Of a stretch of 64,000 nucleotides of DNA, positions 17,835 through 27,104 are shown piece after piece. The stretch covers positions 124,001-188,000 of the forward strand of contig NZ_AP019007.1 in the NCBI RefSeq assembly GCF_009176645.1, written 5' to 3'. Source of the DNA: Enterobacter oligotrophicus (GTDB lineage: Bacteria; Pseudomonadota; Gammaproteobacteria; Enterobacterales; Enterobacteriaceae). The translations under genes were made by a program, and so were the position numbers. Under the pieces are notes generated by a model. The model did no database searches and had not been told where the DNA came from. It saw nothing but the letters and a program-made list of their open reading frames with translations. The stretch's first letter is position 1, and every line of letters begins with the position of its first letter.

Positions 17835-19865
17835 ATGTCGGTCAACAATCCTTTCTTTGAAATCAGCCCGTTACCTTATCAGGCTCCTCGTTTCGACGAG
17901 ATTACCGATAGCCACTATCGCCCGGCATTTGACGAAGCCATGCGCCAGAAACGCGCGGAAATCGACGCTATCGTCGCGCAAACGACAGAACCGGACTTTA
18001 AAAACACCGTGCTGGCGCTGGAAAAAAGCGGGGCCATGATGTCCCGCGTCAGCAGCGTGTTCTTCGCGATGACTTCCGCGCATACCAATGATGTTTTACA
18101 AGCGCTGGACGAACAGTTCTCGACGGAACTGGCAGCGCTCGCGAACGACATCTGGCTTAACGAGTTGCTTTTCTCCCGCGTGGAGGCTGTCTGGCGGGAG
18201 CGCGCGGCGCTGGATGCCGAGTCCCGCCGTCTGGCAGAAGAGACGTATCAGCACTTTGTTCTGGCGGGGGCTCGTCTGAATGATGCAGAAAAAGCGGAGC
18301 TGAAGGCGTTAAATACCGAGTCGGCTTCCCTGACGAGCCAGTTTAACCAGCGACTTCTGGCGGCAAATAAAGCGGGCGGGCTGGTTGTGGACTATGTTCA
18401 CCAGCTTGATGGACTCAGCGCCGATGAGATTGCAACGGCGGCGCAGGCCGCGGCAGAAAAAGGGCTGAACGATCGGTGGCTGATCCCCTTGCTTAATACC
18501 ACGCAGCAGCCCGCGCTCTCTGCACTTCGCGATCGTCAGACCCGCGAAAATTTATTCAACGCGGGCTGGGTACGTACGCAGAAGGGTGATGAAAATGATA
18601 CCCGTGCGTTGATCCGCCGTCTCACGGCATTACGCGCGCGTCAGGCGCAACTGCTCGGCTTCGAAAACTATGCCAGCTGGAGCATTGCCGATCAGATGGC
18701 GAAAACGCCAGCCGCGGCGCTGGCGTTTATGCGGGGTATTGTTCCTGCGGCGCGCTCGCGCGCAGAGCGTGAGCAGGCCGACATTCAGAAAGTGATTGAC
18801 GATGAGCAGGGCGGATTTACGGTTCAGGCATGGGACTGGGCGTTTTATGCTGAGCGCGTGCGTCTGGGGCAATATGCGCTGGATGAGTCGCAAATAAAAC
18901 CGTACTTTGCGCTCAATACCGTGCTGCATGACGGCGTATTCTGGGCCGCGAACCAGTTGTTTGGGATCAGTTTCGTGGAGCGTTTTGACATTCCTGTCTA
19001 TCACCCGGACGTTCGCGTATGGGAAATCTTTGACCACACCGGCGAAGGAATGGCGCTGTTCTACGGTGATTTCTTCGCCCGCGACTCCAAAAGCGGCGGT
19101 GCGTGGATGGGGAATTTCGTTGAGCAGTCATACGAATTTTCCGCGCGTCCGGTCATATACAACGTGTGTAATTACCAAAAGCCGGCGCAGGGGCAGACAG
19201 CGCTCCTCTCCTGGGATGACGTCATCACCTTGTTCCATGAATTCGGACATACGCTGCACGGCCTGTTTGCAACCCAGCGGTACGCCACGCTCTCCGGTAC
19301 TAACACGCCGCGCGATTTTGTAGAGTTTCCGTCGCAAATTAACGAGCACTGGGCCAGCCATCCGCAGGTATTTGCGCATTATGCGCGTCACTATGAAACC
19401 AACGAACCAATGCCGGACACGCTACGGGATAAGATGCTTAGCGCGACCCAGTTCAACAAAGGCTACGACATGACGGAGCTGCTGAGCGCCGCGCTGCTGG
19501 ATATGAACTGGCACGAGATCAGCGAGCCAGTGGAGGATGTTGAGGCTTTTGAAGCGCATGCACTGAAAAAAGAGGGGCTGGATCTCCCCGCCGTACCGCC
19601 TCGCTATCGCAGCAGCTATTTCGCCCATATTTTTGGTGGCGGCTATGCAGCAGGGTACTACGCGTACCTTTGGACGCAAATGCTCGCGGACGATGGCTAT
19701 CAGTGGTTTGTTGAGCAGGGCGGCCTGACGCGAGAAAACGGGCAAACGTTCCGCGAGGCGATTTTATCACGCGGGAACAGCAGCGATCTGGAAGCACTAT
19801 ACCGCGACTGGCGCGGGCACGATCCGAAGCTGGAGCCGATGTTGAAGAATCGTGGGTTAAGTTAA
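17835..19865 (+). CDS. dcp: Dipeptidyl carboxypeptidase (Dcp)
   Basis: A 676-residue M3-family zinc metallopeptidase that removes dipeptides from peptide C termini. The zinc motif HEFGH is at residues 468-472, with the third ligand Glu in the downstream INEHW region. There is no signal peptide. Size and neighbour (ydfG, divergent) match E. coli. A GGAGT ribosome binding site precedes the ATG. It ends the core block before the T6SS island. Confidence 0.96.
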   Translation: MSVNNPFFEISPLPYQAPRFDEITDSHYRPAFDEAMRQKRAEIDAIVAQTTEPDFKNTVLALEKSGAMMSRVSSVFFAMTSAHTNDVLQALDEQFSTELAALANDIWLNELLFSRVEAVWRERAALDAESRRLAEETYQHFVLAGARLNDAEKAELKALNTESASLTSQFNQRLLAANKAGGLVVDYVHQLDGLSADEIATAAQAAAEKGLNDRWLIPLLNTTQQPALSALRDRQTRENLFNAGWVRTQKGDENDTRALIRRLTALRARQAQLLGFENYASWSIADQMAKTPAAALAFMRGIVPAARSRAEREQADIQKVIDDEQGGFTVQAWDWAFYAERVRLGQYALDESQIKPYFALNTVLHDGVFWAANQLFGISFVERFDIPVYHPDVRVWEIFDHTGEGMALFYGDFFARDSKSGGAWMGNFVEQSYEFSARPVIYNVCNYQKPAQGQTALLSWDDVITLFHEFGHTLHGLFATQRYATLSGTNTPRDFVEFPSQINEHWASHPQVFAHYARHYETNEPMPDTLRDKMLSATQFNKGYDMTELLSAALLDMNWHEISEPVEDVEAFEAHALKKEGLDLPAVPPRYRSSYFAHIFGGGYAAGYYAYLWTQMLADDGYQWFVEQGGLTRENGQTFREAILSRGNSSDLEALYRDWRGHDPKLEPMLKNRGLS

Positions 19866-19886
19866 CGAGTTAACGCTTTCACTTTG

Positions 19887-19909
19887 CCTCTCTCCCACAA
19901 GGAGAGGGG
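19887..19909. terminator. Hairpin repeat after dcp, candidate terminator
   Basis: CTCTCC (19890-19895) and GGAGAG (19901-19906) form a stem that can extend to nine pairs with one wobble. Such CTCTCC/GGAGAG hairpins recur in enterobacterial intergenic DNA. It marks the 5' boundary of the AT-rich island; the following 190 bases hold only the vgrG promoter. Confidence 0.45.
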
Positions 19910-20045
19910 CGTCTGAATTAAAAAAGCGAAAAGAGTTAGATATAATATAAAAAGCCCCCCTGTAATTAATATATTTAATTTTTATTGTTGGGGGTAAATT
20001 TATTCTTTTGATAAATGTATTGAATTAATAGTAGATGAAAACGTA

Positions 20046-20074
20046 TTTCTCTCCGGGAAAAGTGGTCGTATAAT
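20046..20074 (+). promoter_or_regulatory. Candidate promoter of the vgrG operon
   Basis: A perfect -10 box TATAAT lies at 20069-20074, with a weak -35 (TTTCTC, 20046-20051) 17 bases away. The start would be about 23 bases ahead of the vgrG ATG. Confidence 0.45.
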
Positions 20075-20103
20075 TTTTGCGGCTTACTTAAACGGATGTT
20101 CCT

Positions 20104-22602
20104 ATGAAAGAGCAATTTCCCCTACAACAGCAGGACACATTAAACAGGTATCTCCTTTTTTTTTATAGTAAGGATGTGATAGCCGATGTCCATTCCTTTA
20201 TAGCAACGGAAGCGCTTAGTACCCCTTATCGTTACACGATACGTTTCACCTCTAAAGAATCAAATATCCCGGTAGAAAGAATACTCAATCATTGTGCAGA
20301 ATTTCATATTCGCGAGCCTAACCCTAAAGCCGCCTGGCATGGACAAACCCCCTGGCTTCCTGTCAGACGGGTAAATGGCACCATCACCTCGTTGGCGCGT
20401 ATCAAATCATCGGCTGATGAAGCGTTTTATGAATGTGTTCTGGAACACGAACTTTCGTTACTGAACAGAAATTATCGCTCCGCTGTTTATATGAATTTGT
20501 CTGTACCGGAACTGGTTAAAAAATTAATGACAGACAGTGGCTACTTTGAAGGGTTTAACATCGATTTTGATAAGCTCAGCCACCATTACCCTCGGCGCGA
20601 AATGGTCATCCAATGGAAAGAGACGGATCTCCAGTTTATTCAACGTTTACTGGCCGAAGTAGGGATCTTTTTCCGTTTTGAAAATCACGAAAAAGTGCAA
20701 AGCGAAGTTGTCGTCATTTTTGGTGATTCCTCCGGCCAGTATGTGTTTTGTGACCGGGCTATCCCTTATGTACGCCGTTCAGGCATGACTAGCTACAACG
20801 AATATATTACCGACCTGGAAGAAAAACATACTCTGGTTTCCGGAAGCGCATTGGTCCGAAGCTATAACTACCGAATTCCCTTTTCACCGCAAAAAAATAA
20901 AGCAATAGCCTCTCATGACATACCAGAGGGAATTACTTGCGGACAGGAATACCACTATGCCGATCCCTTCAGGGAAGAAGGTGATTTGTTTGGCGATGAA
21001 ACCGAAACCGCCGCATTCTACGCACGCGTCCGGCATGAGCGACTCCTTAACGAGCAGTGCCTCCTGAGCGCAACCACCAGCGATCCTGTTCTAATTCCAG
21101 GCACTGTGTTTACGCCTGGCGGCCCTGTACCTCAATCGTTCACACGGGGCCTGGTGGTGACAAGGCTGACAATTACAGGCAGTCGCTCAGAATATTATCA
21201 GAGTGTCATCAACGGCATACCCTACGTTGACGGTTATAGCTATCGTCCAGCTTATTCTTCCCGCCCTGTGATTACCGGAACCGTACCTGCACGCATAGCC
21301 TCCCTGGGCAGCAATAAAACCTATGCAGGGATAGACGCTCAGGGCCGCTACCGGGTGAAGTTTGATTTTGATTTAGCTGAAAAGCGTGAAGGGTTTGAAA
21401 GCGCATTGATACGGTTAGGCCGTCCTTATGGGGGCGAGACTTACGGTTTTCATTTCCCGCTACTCAATGGCACCGAAGTGGCTGTTTCGTTTGAGGGAGG
21501 CGATCCGGACAGGCCGTTTATCGCGCATGTTTTGCATAATGGCAGAGCGCCGGACCTGGTGACAAACAGTAACAACACCCGCAACGTTATTCGCACTGCT
21601 GGCCTGAATAAAATCCGGCTTGAAGACAAGCGGGGGCAGGAACATATCAAGATTTCCACAGAGCACGGGAAAAGCCAGTTAAGCGTAGGCAATCTCGTCG
21701 ATGCGCAAGGGAAACCGCGCGGAGAAGGTATTGAGGGGCGTACTGATGACCGCATAGCGCTACGTGGCGGTAAAGGCGTTTTAATTACAACAGAGCCTCA
21801 GCCTCGCGCGCAGGGCAAGCAACTGGATATGGCCGCTGCCATTACGCAGCTTGAGAAAGCGTTAAGCATCGCAAATACGCTTCAACAATGCGCCGCCGCG
21901 GCCGGAGCCAGTGAGACGGAGACGGCGTCACAACATGAACTAAAGGCCATGCTTGATAAGCTGACGGGAGCGGGGCTTCTGAGCTATGCCGACCAGGGGC
22001 AAGCGCACGTAACTCCACAAACTCTGCAGCTTTCAGCGGGTAACGATTTGGTTGCCACGGCGGGGAATAACGGCAGTGTGAATATTGTCAAAAAACTGTC
22101 GGTTGCCGCAGGCGAAAAATTCTCTTTATTTGTGCGCAAACTTGGCATTCAGTTGATCGCCAGCAAAGGCGATATCACTACTCAGGCACAACGCGGCGCA
22201 GTACATCTGTTTTCACAGCAGGATTTCACGCTGATGAGTTCAGAAGGGCGGATGAACGGCAGCGCGAAAAAAGGGATTCAACTTAGCTGTGGCGGTGGCG
22301 GGATTCGTATTAATCCCAATGGGCTTGTAGAAATATTTTCGCCGACAGGCGTAGAAATAAAAGCCCCTGGCTTTAAATACGATGGCCCTGAAAGCGTTCA
22401 GGTGCAAGCGCCGGCATTTAAAGAGGGGACTTTCCAGAAACGCTATCAACTGCAGACGGACGGGCAACCCATTGCGAATCAAAAATTTAAACTGACAAGT
22501 TCCTCCGGCCAGGTCACGGAAGGTATGACTGACAGTAACGGCAATTCGCCGCTACTTGATGCCACAGACTTAGATACCTACATCATGGAGTTAGTTGAAT
22601 GA
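20104..22602 (+). CDS. vgrG: T6SS spike protein VgrG with C-terminal beta-helix and TTR-like tail
   Basis: An 832-residue VgrG. The N-terminal half (about 1-390) is the gp27-like part, with Y(N/R)EYIT and ALVRSYNYR stretches. An OB-fold gp5-like part follows (about 400-470, with GRYRVKFDFD and GTEVAVSFEGGDPDRP). A DUF2345-type repetitive beta region covers about 500-750. The last 55 residues (GQPIANQKFKL, DSNGNSPLL) look like the transthyretin-like extension that recruits lipase effectors in related VgrGs. No lytic domain is seen, so it acts as a carrier. The stop overlaps the next gene by four bases, which strongly links it to the lipase. Confidence 0.93.
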   Translation: MKEQFPLQQQDTLNRYLLFFYSKDVIADVHSFIATEALSTPYRYTIRFTSKESNIPVERILNHCAEFHIREPNPKAAWHGQTPWLPVRRVNGTITSLARIKSSADEAFYECVLEHELSLLNRNYRSAVYMNLSVPELVKKLMTDSGYFEGFNIDFDKLSHHYPRREMVIQWKETDLQFIQRLLAEVGIFFRFENHEKVQSEVVVIFGDSSGQYVFCDRAIPYVRRSGMTSYNEYITDLEEKHTLVSGSALVRSYNYRIPFSPQKNKAIASHDIPEGITCGQEYHYADPFREEGDLFGDETETAAFYARVRHERLLNEQCLLSATTSDPVLIPGTVFTPGGPVPQSFTRGLVVTRLTITGSRSEYYQSVINGIPYVDGYSYRPAYSSRPVITGTVPARIASLGSNKTYAGIDAQGRYRVKFDFDLAEKREGFESALIRLGRPYGGETYGFHFPLLNGTEVAVSFEGGDPDRPFIAHVLHNGRAPDLVTNSNNTRNVIRTAGLNKIRLEDKRGQEHIKISTEHGKSQLSVGNLVDAQGKPRGEGIEGRTDDRIALRGGKGVLITTEPQPRAQGKQLDMAAAITQLEKALSIANTLQQCAAAAGASETETASQHELKAMLDKLTGAGLLSYADQGQAHVTPQTLQLSAGNDLVATAGNNGSVNIVKKLSVAAGEKFSLFVRKLGIQLIASKGDITTQAQRGAVHLFSQQDFTLMSSEGRMNGSAKKGIQLSCGGGGIRINPNGLVEIFSPTGVEIKAPGFKYDGPESVQVQAPAFKEGTFQKRYQLQTDGQPIANQKFKLTSSSGQVTEGMTDSNGNSPLLDATDLDTYIMELVE

Positions 22603-24737
22603 CGGAACAGAATAAAAGCCCTTATCGGCCTCGTGTTGTTTCTCAGGGGGATATTCCGGCACATAAAGGTGCCGGACTTGCAGCCTGTACCACCGTCGTG
22701 AGTATCCCTCGTCCTATGCCAGGGATCGTCATCCTTATTCATGGTGTGAATGATGTAGGTGAAGCCTATCAGAATCAGGAAAAAGGTATTATTGCCGGAT
22801 TATCGAAGCGGCTGAATCGCGATGATATGTATCCTCATGGATGGAATCATTTTCAGATTTCAGACGCTGGCGAAAATTGTGCAAAAATCTGTAAGCCGGG
22901 CAGAAGCCCCGTTATTCCTTTTTATTGGGGATATAAACCCGTCACATATGCAGACTGGAAAACAGACCAGCAACGCTACCGTGATGAAGTGGGTAAACTT
23001 TCCGGAGATGCCAGGCTGCCTTATGACGCTTATCAGGAGTTTGACCCTGAGAAAAAAGCCGCCGCGGGTAATGATGGTAAAGGACCATTTAAATTTCAAA
23101 ATGATAACTTTGCTAACGCACTTGATGAGAACTATGCCAAAGGCGGTGGTGTGTTCGCCAATGCGACAACCTGCATTCCGGATATGTTAGGCCCTGGTTC
23201 CGCTGGGTTAAGTTATGATTTGGTAGCGAAAATGTCTCGTAATCCCTCAGACGGGGATTACACCCATGCGATGTATTCCAACCCGCACCGGATATACCAG
23301 TTTTTTGCGGCGCAACGGCTTGCTGATTTAATACTCCAGATTAGACGTGAGCCCGTAACCAAAGATGATGTAATTAATATAGTTGCCCATAGCCAGGGGA
23401 CAATCATTACTATGCTGGCGAATATGCTTGTTAAAAAAGAGGGGGTAGATCCCGTTAACTGTGTCATTTTGAACCACTCCCCTTATTCACTGGAAAGCCG
23501 GATTCTGGAGGATGCCTCACCGGGTTACCAGCAAGATGAAGACGCCAGAGTCCAGACCTTTAAAAATTTTTGCGCACTTATGCAGACAATGTACAAAGGT
23601 GATTATTTTTCAGACGCTGAATTACTGGCGATGGAAAGCACTATCACACTGCGGAAACCGTCTGACAATCCATTGCGTAAGGATGAAAAGTTCAGGCGAA
23701 ATAACAGTGGCAAAGTCTATAACTATTTTTGTCCTCAGGATGGCACAGTATCACTTCTGCCAGTTCAGGGTTTCGGCTGGCGTGGGATACCGCACGCTAT
23801 TGCAGATGGAATTCCCAACTTACGGCAACGGGTATTTTGCCAGCACCACAAAGTCGGTGTTAAAGAGACTGAAATGTTTAAAATGCCGCCTGAGCAGGAG
23901 AATGATTTTTCTTATTCCATTGCGAAAAATGCCGCCTATAAATTTAATGACATCAGGATAAACGGAGAGGAATTACCTGAACCGTTTGATTTTGAATTGC
24001 AGGGCCAGGGGAATCATAAGGATAACGATCCAAAAACGAGCGATAAGCCCTATACCGCCTATATCGATCCGGACAGCCCGGATGCTTATATCTCTTATTC
24101 TGCCAAAGCCTACGCGCTTAAACGTACCGAATCTGCAACCTATTCCGTTAACAGTTATCAGAGTATTGGCTGGTTCCCCGGTCATGTGCTGTCAAAAGAA
24201 GAACTGGCAGTGGAGAGCATCAGCCACAAGAAAACAATGATCCACGGCATTGTGACCGGGACCAGAGATTTCCAGAATCTCCGACTGACGTGGATGAAAT
24301 CAGAGGAAGACCTACGTAAGGAATGGCAGAGGACCGACCCGGTGGGTTACAGCCAGCATTCATCGATTGTTATGAGCAAATATGCACCATCTCACGCAAT
24401 AGCCTACGACCTGGCAATTGGTCAATGTAAAGCATTCGATTACAGGGCTGGAAAGTTTTGGGAAGATTTATTGCATCGTGCTGACTGGCGGGATCATCAG
24501 AATAAAAATCCGCAAGCGAGAGAGTATTTCCTTACGGGAAGGTTAAATGCAGCACTAACCAAAGATTTCATGAATAAACCTGATGGTGCTTTACCCGTAG
24601 GTAAATATGGTGTAGTGAACTCCTTCAAAGGTGGTAAAAAAGTTATCCCGTCACGTGATCTCGCCGCCGGGAATCAGGAGGTGTCGATCCTACAATGGGA
24701 TATGCCAGAACCAAAAAGTGACAGTGAATTAATCTAA
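22599..24737 (+). CDS. T6SS lipase effector of the Tle3 type (alpha/beta hydrolase with DUF3274-like region)
   Basis: A 712-residue protein without a signal peptide. An alpha/beta-hydrolase fold is indicated by the oxyanion strand VILIHGVND (residues 44-52) and the nucleophile elbow VAHSQGT with Ser265. The long C-terminal part resembles the DUF3274 region of Tle3 effectors. Tle enzymes hydrolyse membrane phospholipids of target cells. The four-base overlap with vgrG, the following immunity genes with signal peptides and the PAAR gene match the vgrG-tle3-tli3-paar arrangement of enteroaggregative E. coli. Acid and His members of the triad were not assigned. Tle3 is the best match; a related Tle subfamily is possible. 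Confidence 0.82.
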   Translation: MTEQNKSPYRPRVVSQGDIPAHKGAGLAACTTVVSIPRPMPGIVILIHGVNDVGEAYQNQEKGIIAGLSKRLNRDDMYPHGWNHFQISDAGENCAKICKPGRSPVIPFYWGYKPVTYADWKTDQQRYRDEVGKLSGDARLPYDAYQEFDPEKKAAAGNDGKGPFKFQNDNFANALDENYAKGGGVFANATTCIPDMLGPGSAGLSYDLVAKMSRNPSDGDYTHAMYSNPHRIYQFFAAQRLADLILQIRREPVTKDDVINIVAHSQGTIITMLANMLVKKEGVDPVNCVILNHSPYSLESRILEDASPGYQQDEDARVQTFKNFCALMQTMYKGDYFSDAELLAMESTITLRKPSDNPLRKDEKFRRNNSGKVYNYFCPQDGTVSLLPVQGFGWRGIPHAIADGIPNLRQRVFCQHHKVGVKETEMFKMPPEQENDFSYSIAKNAAYKFNDIRINGEELPEPFDFELQGQGNHKDNDPKTSDKPYTAYIDPDSPDAYISYSAKAYALKRTESATYSVNSYQSIGWFPGHVLSKEELAVESISHKKTMIHGIVTGTRDFQNLRLTWMKSEEDLRKEWQRTDPVGYSQHSSIVMSKYAPSHAIAYDLAIGQCKAFDYRAGKFWEDLLHRADWRDHQNKNPQAREYFLTGRLNAALTKDFMNKPDGALPVGKYGVVNSFKGGKKVIPSRDLAAGNQEVSILQWDMPEPKSDSELI

Positions 24738-24745
24738 GGAAAGAT

Positions 24746-25450
24746 ATGAAAAAATTAACCAATGTGCTAATCCTTGCGGCTAGTATGCTGGCAATGAACA
24801 GCCAGGCCAGACAATTACAGGAGCCGCCTACACAGGTTATTTATCGGTTCGACGATCACCGCTATCTTGAATTGAAAGGCTGGGATTGTGAGGGAGAACT
24901 CTGGTTTACCGATACAAAAAGAAATATACATTCACAAATTTATTATCAGTTTTACCGGATATTTACACGAAATTTCGTACATCCGTCCGAGCGTTATTTA
25001 GCAGTCACTGGCTGGGGGGGAGGAGCATTTCGGGTTTCTAAGGATTATGGAAAAACATGGCAACTCGTACAGTTTTCACCCGGTGAAAATGAACCGAATG
25101 GAGATTCATCCCCACCCTACGACGATATTATTTCGTTCACGGTGGTAAACGATCAGGGATTTTTACAGACAAAACACAGTCTTTATATGTCCTCAAAACC
25201 ATTTGATGATCCTCGTCTGGCTGCTGGCGGACCAGGGATAACTTATACGCTTGATGACGGGGATGTATATCATATCGATCCGCGTTCACCGGGACCTGCC
25301 TGGGGACTGGATTACATTACAAAACGCGCATTAAAAAACGATATAGCGAAATATCATACCAATTATCAGAACTTGCCAGATAAAACTCCGGAAGTGAAAA
25401 ACTACACCGGGTGGGATCATATGCGCTGCGATATGGATGCGGGCCGATGA
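24746..25450 (+). CDS. Tli3-like immunity protein, copy 1
   Basis: A 234-residue protein with a signal peptide (MKKLTNVLILAASMLAMNSQA, then RQLQEPP) and no lipobox, so probably soluble in the periplasm. It resembles Tli3-type immunity proteins, expected to bind the cognate lipase and protect the producer and its kin. It starts eight bases after the effector gene. Its C-terminal half (from DDIISFTVV) is identical in protein to copy 2, while residues about 55-110 differ. A cleaved mature N terminus near residue 21 is predicted. Confidence 0.75.
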   Translation: MKKLTNVLILAASMLAMNSQARQLQEPPTQVIYRFDDHRYLELKGWDCEGELWFTDTKRNIHSQIYYQFYRIFTRNFVHPSERYLAVTGWGGGAFRVSKDYGKTWQLVQFSPGENEPNGDSSPPYDDIISFTVVNDQGFLQTKHSLYMSSKPFDDPRLAAGGPGITYTLDDGDVYHIDPRSPGPAWGLDYITKRALKNDIAKYHTNYQNLPDKTPEVKNYTGWDHMRCDMDAGR

Positions 25451-26142
25451 TAAAAAGACTACTTTCCGGACTGATACTTATGGTCGCAGTGAACAGCCAG
25501 GCCAGACAACTACAGGAGCCGCCGACACAGATCGTCTATCGGTTTGACGATCACCGCTACCTTGAATTAAAAGGCTGGGATTGTGAGGGGGAACTCTGGT
25601 TTACAGATACAAAACGAGGCATACATAGTCAGGTATGGAGTCAGTTTTATCGGATATTCACTAAGAGATTCGTTCATCCATCAGAACGCTATATTGCCAT
25701 ATCCGCATGGGGAGGAGGGTTTACAGTATCAAAGGACTATGGACGAACCTGGAGCGGTGCTCATTATTCTCCCGGAGAAAATGAACCAGACGGAATGAAC
25801 TTACCACCTTACGACGATATTATTTCGTTCACGGTAGTAAACGATCAGGGATTTTTACAGACAAAACACAGCCTTTATATGTCCTCAAAACCATTTGATG
25901 ATCCTCGTCTGGCGGCAGGCGGACCAGGGATAACTTATACGCTTGATGACGGAGATGTATATCATATCGATCCGCGTTCACCGGGACCTGCCTGGGGACT
26001 GGATTACATTACAAAACGCGCATTAAAAAACGATATAGCGAAATATCATACCAATTATCAGAACTTGCCAGATAAAACCCCGGAAGTGAAAAACTACACC
26101 GGGTGGGATCATATGCGCTGCGATATGGATGCGGGCCGATGA
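25447..26142 (+). CDS. Tli3-like immunity protein, copy 2
   Basis: A 231-residue paralogue of copy 1, starting at the ATG that overlaps the copy 1 stop (ATGA, four bases). The signal peptide MIKRLLSGLILMVAVNSQA differs from copy 1 but is almost the same as copy 3. The central segment (around SAWGGGFTVSKDYGRTWSG) is the most diverged. The second half is nearly identical in DNA to copy 1, with only a handful of silent changes, which points to recent duplication or gene conversion. Expected periplasmic. Confidence 0.75.
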   Translation: MIKRLLSGLILMVAVNSQARQLQEPPTQIVYRFDDHRYLELKGWDCEGELWFTDTKRGIHSQVWSQFYRIFTKRFVHPSERYIAISAWGGGFTVSKDYGRTWSGAHYSPGENEPDGMNLPPYDDIISFTVVNDQGFLQTKHSLYMSSKPFDDPRLAAGGPGITYTLDDGDVYHIDPRSPGPAWGLDYITKRALKNDIAKYHTNYQNLPDKTPEVKNYTGWDHMRCDMDAGR

Positions 26143-26837
26143 TAAAAAGACTACTTTCCGGACTGATAGTTATGGTTGCAGTGAACAGCCAGGCCAGACA
26201 ATTACAGGAGCCGCCGACACAGGTTATTTATCGGTTCGACGATCACCGCTATCTTGAATTAAAAGGCTGGGATTGTGAGGGCGAGCTTTGGTATATCGAT
26301 ACGCAACGAGGAATTCGTTCTGAACCAGTGAGCCAATTTTACCGAATATTCACGAAAAAATTCGTCCATCCGTCTGAGCGCTATATTACCATTACTGGAT
26401 GGGGGGCTGGTGGTTTTATGGCATCAAAGGATTATGGAAAAACCTGGCAGCTTGTACAGTTCTCCCCTGGAGAAAATGAACCAAATGGTGATAACCATGC
26501 GCCTTACGACGATATTATTTCGTTCACGGTGGTAAACAATCAGGGATTTTTACAGACAAAGCACAGCCTTTATATGTCCTCAAAACCATTTGATGATCCA
26601 CGCGTTGTAACTGGTGGACCGGGAATACCTTACACAGCCTCAGATGGCTCCGTTGGTCGCTTAGAGCCCGGCTCTGCTGGTGAAGCATGGGGAATGGTAT
26701 ATATGACGAAACGAGCGCTGGTGAACAGTATCCATCAGTTTAAATCCAACTATCAGAATATGCCTGATGCAGTCCCGAAAGTAATAAACTACACCGGGTG
26801 GGATCATATGCGCTGCGATATGGATGCAGGGAAATAA
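26139..26837 (+). CDS. Tli3-like immunity protein, copy 3
   Basis: A 232-residue paralogue, again starting in an ATGA overlap with the preceding stop. Its signal peptide matches copy 2, its middle (GWGAGGFMASKDYGKTWQLVQ) is closer to copy 1, and its distal part (ASDGSVGRLEPGSAGEAWGM, SIHQFKSNYQNM) is unique. All three share the terminal YTGWDHMRCDMDAG. The mosaic pattern suggests the array recombines. Which copy protects against the adjacent lipase cannot be told from sequence. Confidence 0.75.
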   Translation: MIKRLLSGLIVMVAVNSQARQLQEPPTQVIYRFDDHRYLELKGWDCEGELWYIDTQRGIRSEPVSQFYRIFTKKFVHPSERYITITGWGAGGFMASKDYGKTWQLVQFSPGENEPNGDNHAPYDDIISFTVVNNQGFLQTKHSLYMSSKPFDDPRVVTGGPGIPYTASDGSVGRLEPGSAGEAWGMVYMTKRALVNSIHQFKSNYQNMPDAVPKVINYTGWDHMRCDMDAGK

Positions 26838-26846
26838 GGATAAAAA

Positions 26847-27104
26847 ATGAAAGGTGTTATTAGATTAGGTGATCCGCTGGTAAGCGGTGGAAAAGTTATC
26901 AACGCATCCGGTGCTGATTTTATGGGTAAACCTGTCGCGCTTAAAGACGATTTAGTCGAGTGTCCTCTTCATAAGGGAACATTTGCAATATCTGAATGTG
27001 ATCCTTCCTGGACAATGCACGGTCGCGGAGTCGTGATTGATAAATGCAAGGCTGAATGCGGTTGCGAAATAATATCAACCTTACCCGTTGCAGGAGTTGT
27101 CTGA
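26847..27104 (+). CDS. PAAR-like T6SS spike-tip protein
   Basis: An 85-residue protein with the PAAR layout: N-terminal IRLGDPLVSGGKV, a central ECPLHKG-type segment (here VECPLHKG), and the glycine-rich HGRGVVIDKCKAECGC end with possible zinc ligands His and Cys. PAAR proteins cap the VgrG trimer with a metal-bound cone and help load effectors. It follows the immunity array by nine bases and overlaps the next start codon by one base. Membership of the same operon as vgrG and the lipase is likely. Confidence 0.8.
   Translation: MKGVIRLGDPLVSGGKVINASGADFMGKPVALKDDLVECPLHKGTFAISECDPSWTMHGRGVVIDKCKAECGCEIISTLPVAGVV

Noticed and set aside
24746..26837. Tandem repeats as a CRISPR-like or satellite array
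   Set aside because: The repeat unit is a whole gene of about 695 bases with intact signal peptides and stop-start overlaps.
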